A stretch of 64,000 nucleotides of DNA from Sternotherus odoratus (lineage: Eukaryota > Chordata > Testudines > Kinosternidae). The translations under genes and the position numbers were made by a program. Location of the stretch: the NCBI GenBank assembly GCA_032164245.1, contig JAVMKO010000009.1:84300712-84364711 (forward strand). The letters are read 5' to 3'. The notes under the pieces are model-generated. The model ran no database searches. It was not told the DNA's origin and saw only the letters and a program-made list of their open reading frames with translations. Shown piece after piece: positions 57,096 through 64,000 of the stretch. Within the stretch, counting starts at the first letter, position 1; each line of letters begins with the position of its first letter.

Positions 57096-59275
57096 GTACA
57101 GTGTTATTCACTATCATCTTCTCACAGACATAAGGACACAGACCTACAGCATATTGCTTCATTCATCTTCTAAAAGGAACTAAGATACTGGCTCCATGGG
57201 TGTCTGCTGGTTGTTTTCTGCCTTCCGAATGCATACTAGGCACATACTAAACTTGATTGTCTTGATGGACCTCCGTACTCAATGTTTTGTCTAAGCAATC
57301 TTCCAGCATTCCAAGCTTTGAATTCTATACGGTGTCTTCATATTTTCACTTCATATTTCGCTGTAAGGATCTACATTATCTGATTAAGTGAGTTTCTGAA
57401 TGTCACTTGATGTAAGAATGGCCATACAATAACTTTAAAATGCCATGTGTTGTGTGAAATATTTGCAATAAATCAATGGGGCTGAGAATTTCCCTCAGAC
57501 ATGGGTAACCAGAGTGTGAATTGCATGAAGCAGTCAAGGCCTAAATCACAGTTTAAAAAACTGTAGGGGGAAAAAATTGTTTCCAAAGACCAGGCTTAAG
57601 TTTGGTGAGACTCAGAGTTCAGATGATAGGTACGTGCCCGCCATCTTGTGGCAAAACGTTATAGAGAAACCTGGTACTCTTTCAAATTGTGAATGAAAGA
57701 TGCAGGCGTCTGGCAAAGGGGTGATGTACCATTGTTAGAGCCTGAAAATCCCTGTTTCAGCAACACCAATTAGAGCAGATAGACTTTGCATATGATGTTC
57801 TGGATAACCTCATATTGTGAAGTGACAGAAAGGAGGATACCTGGGTAATGCTTTGCAACAAAGCCAAAGATGTGTGGACAACACAACGGAAGGAGAAATA
57901 ATGTTTTATTTTAGGATTCCCTCTCCATCTTATTTTCACATTGTCTATAATCTGAATAGTGTGGCATTTTTCTCTTTTGTTATGCCCACTACATAAATGT
58001 ACAACCCCACAACAGTCAATTGCATCCTACCTTATATCCCAAAAAACCTTCACGTGTATCTACTTTTCAGTTCAGGTTTCTCAATTCTCTTTCCTGTTGG
58101 GGATGTGCCTTCACTTTGGCTCACACTTCTCTGTATTTTCTCTTTTAGCCTCAGGGAAGATTCTCATCATGTATCTTGTTCTCTCTCTTTCCTGACAGTC
58201 TGGCATCTGCATTTGATACTTAACTATTTGAACTACAGCAATTCATTTAGTTCTGGTTGATTTTCTTATAGTTACTGTAAAAACTAATCAAATATTTGAA
58301 CTTAACATTCTTAAAACAAGCCCCAGGCTAATCTTGGCATCCCTCAGCCAGGCGTCTTTGTGTAAAGATACAGTTTGTAGCACTGTAAACTTTTGTTTGC
58401 TTAAACTTATGAACAGCTGGTTGTCAGCTGGGAGGAGTGAGCTTTGTATATTCAGCTGGATCTCATTCCAAGTTGGTAGATTTAAGAGTCTCAAGTCACC
58501 AGAGTGTTACTCCAATTTCATGCCAGTGTAACACTATTGAAATTAATGGAGTTGCACTGGTAGCTTAAATACCATTAGATACAAACTATGTCTTGGCGTG
58601 TAACATCAGATACACATCATGTGTCAAGCTAGAAAGCTACAGAAAGTTTCACACAGAACTGTGATCATGGCCCTTAAAAACTCTCACATTCCAAAAGGGA
58701 CTGAATGACCAGGGGTCTATGGAAACTCCTCTAAAAAGCTATAACTTTTTTTTAAAAAAGTTACGCGCTCCATATAGAGTTTTTAAACCACCCTATAGAA
58801 CCCCTTAAATAGCTACAGGTTAGAGTTCTAGTGTCAATATCCTCTAAGAACAATATTCTCTGTACTGTTCTAAGACTTTTCTAGCAGGGACAGTAGGATC
58901 AAACGGAGGGACACTCTCTTGAAAATAGCCAACCCAGCTGAGAGGAAAAAAATGAACTCTGAACTCCCCAGAGTCTTTGCTCCAGGCCCCGAAGTGTTTC
59001 ATCCAAGACCGAGGCTGGAGTCCATTGGAACCTCTGTCTAATTCTTGCCCTCCTAACTTTGGGCCAGTCTGCCAAGGGAATCTCCCCTGGATTTGCCATC
59101 TCTCCTCTTTGACCAAAACACAGAAAGAGTCCAAAGTTCTACAAGCCCCTTTTAACACAGCTCAAAACCATCCTGCCGCATCAGCATCTTCGGCAGACGT
59201 GACGGTTGGAACAGATAAGTAGATGAGGTGCTGTGGCACTGGGCACGCTGACAGAGGTGTCACTCAATCATAGAA
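57096..59275. other. No gene recognised; A+T-rich
   Basis: About 2.2 kb of A+T-rich unassigned sequence with short frames. Confidence 0.45.
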
Positions 59276-59362
59276 CGGGCTGACTCGGATGTGGGTCTGA
59301 TAAATGGATGTGGATGGATGTGGGCTGGATGTGGGGCTGACTCAGATGTGGGGCTGATAAAT
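59276..59362. repeat. Short minisatellite
   Basis: TGACTCGGATGTGGGTCTGA then TAAATG is repeated as TGACTCAGATGTGGGGCTGA then TAAATG about 60 bp later, with GGATGTGG units between. The GGATGTGG/CCACATCC core is the complement of the core of the arrays at 5575-6760 and 7885-8480. Confidence 0.7.
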
Positions 59363-59574
59363 GCTCCAACGTGTTGCCAGCACACAGCTGTGTCCCCCCT
59401 CAGTCCTGACGTCTGGGTTCTGGAAGACGCCCTGCCAGCCTCAGTAGTTAGAGGGGAACTGGGACGATTCACTGGTCACGTCTGCCAACGGTAGAAAATG
59501 GCAGAGATGTCTTAGGGAAGAAGAGCTGCTGGCTGCTAAAGTCCGACGCTAACAAGAGTAGCGATCTCCAGTTC

Positions 59575-60110
59575 CCAAGACCAGGCATTTCTGAAGGCTG
59601 AGCAGGAAACCAGGGGTTTCCCCTGTAGAATTTTCCATAGGAAAAAAATCCCTTTCAACGTTTTTCCATCGTAAAATTTTGCTTTTCTGCAAGACCCTTT
59701 GAAGTGAAATGCAGGATACCTCTAAATTCTCCCTTGCCCCTTTCCTCCTCCCCTCACACTCTCTTTTCCAGTTCAAAACATTAAACCACATGGGAAAGTG
59801 TTTTTCCCTCTCTCTCCCTTTTTTCGGTGGGGGAAAAGGGTAAAGTAAAAATTGGAAGGAAATGGGGGGCACTAAAATAACCACATCAAATGGAAAACTG
59901 AAATTTCTGGGTGTCCAAAACCAAAATGAAATTGCATTTTAAGTAAAAGCAAAATGAGCTCTGTGGTTGTTCTTGTTTCAAAATGTTGCTTTGAAACGAA
60001 CAGTTTGGATTTTTCCAGTTTGAAAAGCTGTAGAAATCAACATTTTCTTGCCAACAATGCTGAGTGTGACAAAATCACATTTTCCAGCCAGAAGGTTGTT
60101 TGGCTGAAGG
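59575..60110. repeat. A+T-rich dispersed repeat, copy 3
   Basis: GGGTTTCCCCTGTAGAATTT, TCCATCGTAAAATTTTGC, GGAAAACTGAAATTTCTGG and AAAATGTTGCTTTGAAACGA resemble the motif pattern at 13320-13670 and 38700-38990. Tentative. Confidence 0.35.
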
Positions 60111-61905
60111 ATTTTAGCCAGTTTTAAGATGTCCTCTTGGGACTATAACAGACCCGTGCCGGTTACCTGTACCGGAGGTTAACAGGCTGCAGGAGCTGCC
60201 ATGTGACATAAGACAGTGCGGGTTTGATTATCCATCTCCGGACAGCGAGAAGCGGTGTAATCTTTACCGCTCCTCTCCCTAGGTCTACAGAGATAGGGCA
60301 GCATTGTAATCCAGACTGGAGGTGACAATGGCTGAAGTACACTTGGGGAGCTGGCATGGGAGAAGAAAGGTTGCAAGCACCTGTGCATCACAATGGACTG
60401 AAAGGGGCTGATGGAAGTTACTCTACCCAGCAGAGCTCTCAGAGCCCAGGTTGATCTCTGAATCGCTCCTCTGCAGCTCTGTCAAATTCTGCCTGGGGCT
60501 ACAAACATGTCAACAGAACCAGCGCTGGCAGGGACTGCCGAAAGCCCCCGCGTGGAGATCTGCTCTGTCTCCATCACCAGACGAATACCAACAGCAGCCG
60601 GCGCGCGCCCTGCAGTCTGACCACACTCAGATCTAAGCCCAGCTCGACCGTGACCCAGGACAGCTGGAGGGCCTGGCTCACGGAAAGCCACAAAATCCCC
60701 CTGAATTCTCCCCCAGAAAGCAAGCTCTGGGCGATGGGCAAGGCTGGCCGCAGGTTTCAGGGATTTGTAGTTCAGATGCTTTGGGGTCCGTGCACAGAGG
60801 GAAGCCTCAGGTTACACTAACGTGTCATCACTTTTCTGGGGAAAGATTTCGGCAATTGGGCCATTCGGTTCCCTTTACAACAGCTCAGTTGGCTCTCAGC
60901 CCAGGTGGGCCGGGCTGCAGGGAGGGGTGTCCACGGAACAGGAGGCAGCTGGGAGCTGGCAAGATAATATCCTTGTCTGAAATAAATCAAGAGGAAATGG
61001 ACGAGCTTGCTCAGCAGGCGCCAAGACATGCTCAGGCTTGCTGGCCTCCCCGGGAGAACAGGCTGTACTAACACTGCTGTCCTGTTGTGTACAGTATGCA
61101 AACAAGGCACTTACCACCACAATGCCTGCGCCTGTGAAAAGACTGTTCTCGGCCTTTGCTTTGCTCAGCTCAGCCGCGCAGACAGGCTGCCCGAGTGGAG
61201 GGTCGCACGGTTCATGAAAGCAGACGGGGGTGCAGTGCGGTTGGGAGCAGGACACTGGAAACTGGGGTTTGGAGTGTTGGGGAGGACAGAGCCAAACTGT
61301 GCCCTGTAGGGTAGAACCCCCCCCCCCCCACCACCACCACCCCCCTCAGCTCTGCCCCTCTGCGGAAAACACGGTGAAATCCCCACATAGAGCTCCCCTA
61401 GGGTCTCCCTTTCAGTGCGGGGGAGAGTAGGAATTGAGAGACAAATTACTCAAAGGAGCAGAGGGTTCTCCCCTCCAGCCCCACAGTCCCAGGGGATTTG
61501 CCAGAGACTCTTCGTTGGTTTTGGGGTCCCTGCTCCCATCTTTGGCTACCCGTCAGACCTCTCCATGGGAGGGGCCCTGCCGGGTGGAGGGGCTCCTTAG
61601 AAGTGTGAGGACTGTCTCCTTGCAAATCCCCCCTCCCCCCCCCGAGGGATAGGTCCATGCACATCCCCCTCATGCCCCTCGCCATTCAGGGATCCCCAGC
61701 GCCGCAGGGCAGCGAAGAGGACCCGATGCAGAGGCGGTTTGACCACCTTTGCGCGTGGGCCTGAGGAGACCCATGTACCGAGGGACCCCCGTCCCACCCA
61801 GGACCTGCTCCCTAGGCCCCAGGCTGGCCTGGAGCGATTTACTTTGTCCTGCTCCAGAGCTCTGACTAAACCAGGATTCTAACCCACAGCTGGCAGCTGC
61901 CCCTC
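60111..61905. other. No gene recognised; G+C-rich with a C run
   Basis: About 1.8 kb with overlapping frames in both directions and no recognised motif. A C homopolymer run at 61318-61331 is followed by CCACCACCACC. No CpG island as dense as that at 4640-5580. Confidence 0.45.
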
Positions 61906-61910
61906 CGCAA

Positions 61911-62356
61911 CAAAAGTGATAAAGAGACTAGAACAACTTCCATACGAGGGGAGATTAGAAAGCCTGGGACTGCCCAGCTTGGAAAGGGAACGACTAAGGG
62001 GGGATATGATCGAGGTCTGTAAAAGCATGACTGGTGGGGAGAAAGTGAAAGTGTTATTTATCCCTTCACATAGCGCGAGAACCGGGGTCATCCAGTGAAA
62101 TTAATAGGCAACAGGATTAAAGCAAACAAAAGGAAGTAATTCTTCACACAACGTAGAGCCAACCTGTGGAACTCATTGCCAGGGGATGTTGTGAAGGCCA
62201 AAAGTACAACTGGATTCAAAAAAAGAAGAATTGGATAAATTCATGGCAGATAGGCTGTTCTGTTCATTCCCTCTGGAGCATCTGGCGTTGGGAGACAGGA
62301 TACTGGGCTAGATGGACCATTGGTCTGACCCAGTGTGGCTGTTCTTATGTTCTTAA
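61911..62356 (+). pseudogene. CR1 LINE, 3' end with last codons
   Basis: IKRLEQLPYEGRLESLGLPS then ERERLRGDMIEVCKSMTGG is the C-terminal CR1 segment that aligns with the copy at 19436-20187. It is followed after frameshifts by NLWNSLPGDVVKA-like sequence and the 3' untranslated region CTAGATGGACCATTGGTCTG, ending in CTTATGTTCTTA repeats. Strongly 5'-truncated and inactive. Confidence 0.93.
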
Positions 62357-64000
62357 TCTCCATGCAACTGCAGAAACCATGAGTGCAATCGGTCTGCAGG
62401 GGGCATGGATGTCCTGGGCAGCAGGAGTTCCTCCACTAAATTCCACCCTCGGGCACACACACAATCCCACTGGGCAACAGCGTAGCTTAGGTGCAGCTGA
62501 GATACTGGCTCTCAGGGCTTATCAATTACCCTTCCCAGATCTGTGTAGCAGACAAGTCCCACCCCCTCTGGATCTCCCCGTCAGAGCTGTGCACATCACC
62601 AGAGGCAGTAATAGTGAACTCCAGGCGACTGTTAATCTGCTGCGGGGGGTGGGTGGGTGGGGGGGGGGGGGTGTTCCACATGGCTGCTGCTGGGTCATAC
62701 GCAGAGGTTGCTGTTAATTGTGTGCATACGGCTATAGGTTTCAGCGTCGCTGGATTTCAATGTGGGGCACAGAATGTTTCTCAGTCCAAACAACTGGACT
62801 CAGTTTGGCCTCTGCAAGCTGGGCGTGAAGTTGCAGCCAGAATGTGGTACTTGTAAAGGGGGCCACCCCGACAAGACAGACACCTCTTATTCTGAGAGCA
62901 GGGACGGTGGAGGAGCCCATTTCTAGCGTGCAATGGCGGATTCAGTCAGTGCTTGGCCCCTCTGCTGAGAACGAGAAAGGCGCCAAACATTGCCCCTCAC
63001 TACTGACCTCACAAGGGGTGATTTGGAGATCGACGGCTTGGTATCCGTTCCATGACCCTGCCCTTTAAATGCCAGGCAATTAGCCGAATAGGATTATTTG
63101 TGTGGCTGCAGGGCCATTCTGGGTTTCAGTCATTGCTAAGCAATTAACCAGCAGCGCCGTCAGAATCATCCAGCACCCTGCTCGTTCTGTGAAATCTTGG
63201 CTAATCCAAAATGTTTCCCAGGGCTGTATCTGTTCTGTGGTGGGTCAGTATCACAGACTCTAATGCCTGGGAGCCCCACTCGCTGCTCTGCCTGATTCAG
63301 AGTGACCCAGGACAGAAAACTCTGCTCCCAATCATGAAAATCAGGAACATGGGTCTCCCACATCCCAGCCTGTGACCCCAATCACCAGGGTGGAGAGCCT
63401 GTGGGTGTGTCTTGCTCCACCCAAAAAGCTTTCCTGAGTGAAAAGGTTCCCCTCCAAAAATAGATATTTCAACAGTTCTGACTCCGGGACAATGTTCGAA
63501 AGGTTTTGGTTTGAGCCAATTACTGTCTATTTGCTTCAATGGCCCCAGAACCAAAGAAACAGGAAATAAGTCCAGTATTTTCAAAATGTGGGGGGAGGGT
63601 TCTTTCAGAACACATGAATAATCTGCTCTCTTAATCAAATACCTTCACTAAATGAAATATAGAACAAAATCTTTTCTTACAAACCGGTACAATGATATCT
63701 ATATTTTACTCATTTTACAACATGATTGACAGCTTTTTGTCACGCCAGACTATTTCTTTCAGGAAGATATTTTAATGAGGGGGTGTAATATTCACATTTT
63801 TCTCTATTGCACAGTCTTTTATTAGCATTATTGTGGGTCATCCTTTCCTATGTCATATTAAACAGCATTCACATGTCCCCAGCTACATACAAGCTTATAT
63901 TTTAAAATGTCATGTATAGGTTTATTTTACATACGTTACATCTTACGCAAAAATTCTACATTCATTGCTCTTTGCCAAAGGGCAGGTAAAGTAGATGACC
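62357..64000. other. No gene recognised
   Basis: Unassigned sequence with a G-rich run (GGGTGGGTGGGTGG and a longer G run, 62643-62672) and an A+T-rich right end. No feature can be supported to the window edge. Confidence 0.45.

Noticed and set aside
1..64000. CRISPR arrays, bacterial operons, integrons or phage genes
   Set aside because: The tandem repeats present are minisatellites without unique spacers, and all recognisable genes are eukaryotic.

Overview
The window looks like nuclear DNA of a sauropsid vertebrate, most probably a turtle. Evidence: at least eleven CR1 LINE copies of every age, MIR-type SINEs, several families of hAT-like and 3-bp-TSD MITEs in the style of turtle genomes, solo endogenous-retrovirus-type LTRs, a decayed Ty3/gypsy element, and a split gene with GT-AG introns and a CpG-rich promoter. 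Nothing bacterial, plasmid or phage-like was seen. The species call is inference.

Only one host gene can be supported. On the minus strand, two coding exons (5380-5333 and 4925-4757) of an SLC6-family Na+/Cl- dependent transporter encode a short cytosolic N-terminus and transmembrane helix 1. The best fit is SLC6A14 (ATB0,+). The promoter would lie around 5381-5570, inside a CpG-rich block. The rest of the gene would run off the left edge, because no further exon was recognised at 1-4756. Intron 1 is a C-rich tandem repeat, and immediately upstream of the promoter are two large C-rich minisatellites (about 5575-6760 and 7885-8480).

The remaining roughly 55 kb is repeat-dense and otherwise gene-poor. 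By region: 1-4650 holds a SINE split by a MITE, a SINE headed by 5S rRNA, a truncated hAT-like MITE, a CR1 with a reverse-transcriptase reading frame and another hAT MITE. 9-21 kb holds a fold-back MITE, a second 5S-headed SINE with a perfect 16-bp target duplication, two related solo LTRs, a CR1 split by a third solo LTR, and hAT MITEs with 8-bp duplications. 21-31 kb is mostly unassigned sequence with MIR and CR1 relics. 31.4-33.6 kb is a frameshifted Ty3/gypsy relic. 34.4-36.1 kb holds a solo LTR followed by a hAT transposase relic that is itself split by a palindromic retro-insertion. 38-64 kb is unassigned sequence with MITEs, MIR, and CR1 copies, two of which were hit by the same twin-hairpin MITE family at nearly the same internal position.

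The nesting gives a relative chronology: LTRs and CR1s are hosts, and hAT and 3-bp-TSD MITEs and the 5S-headed SINE are later arrivals. The most interesting items are the 5S-rRNA-headed SINE with a 140-bp body of unknown origin, the MITE carrying a segment of neighbouring DNA, and the higher-order minisatellite beside a transporter promoter.
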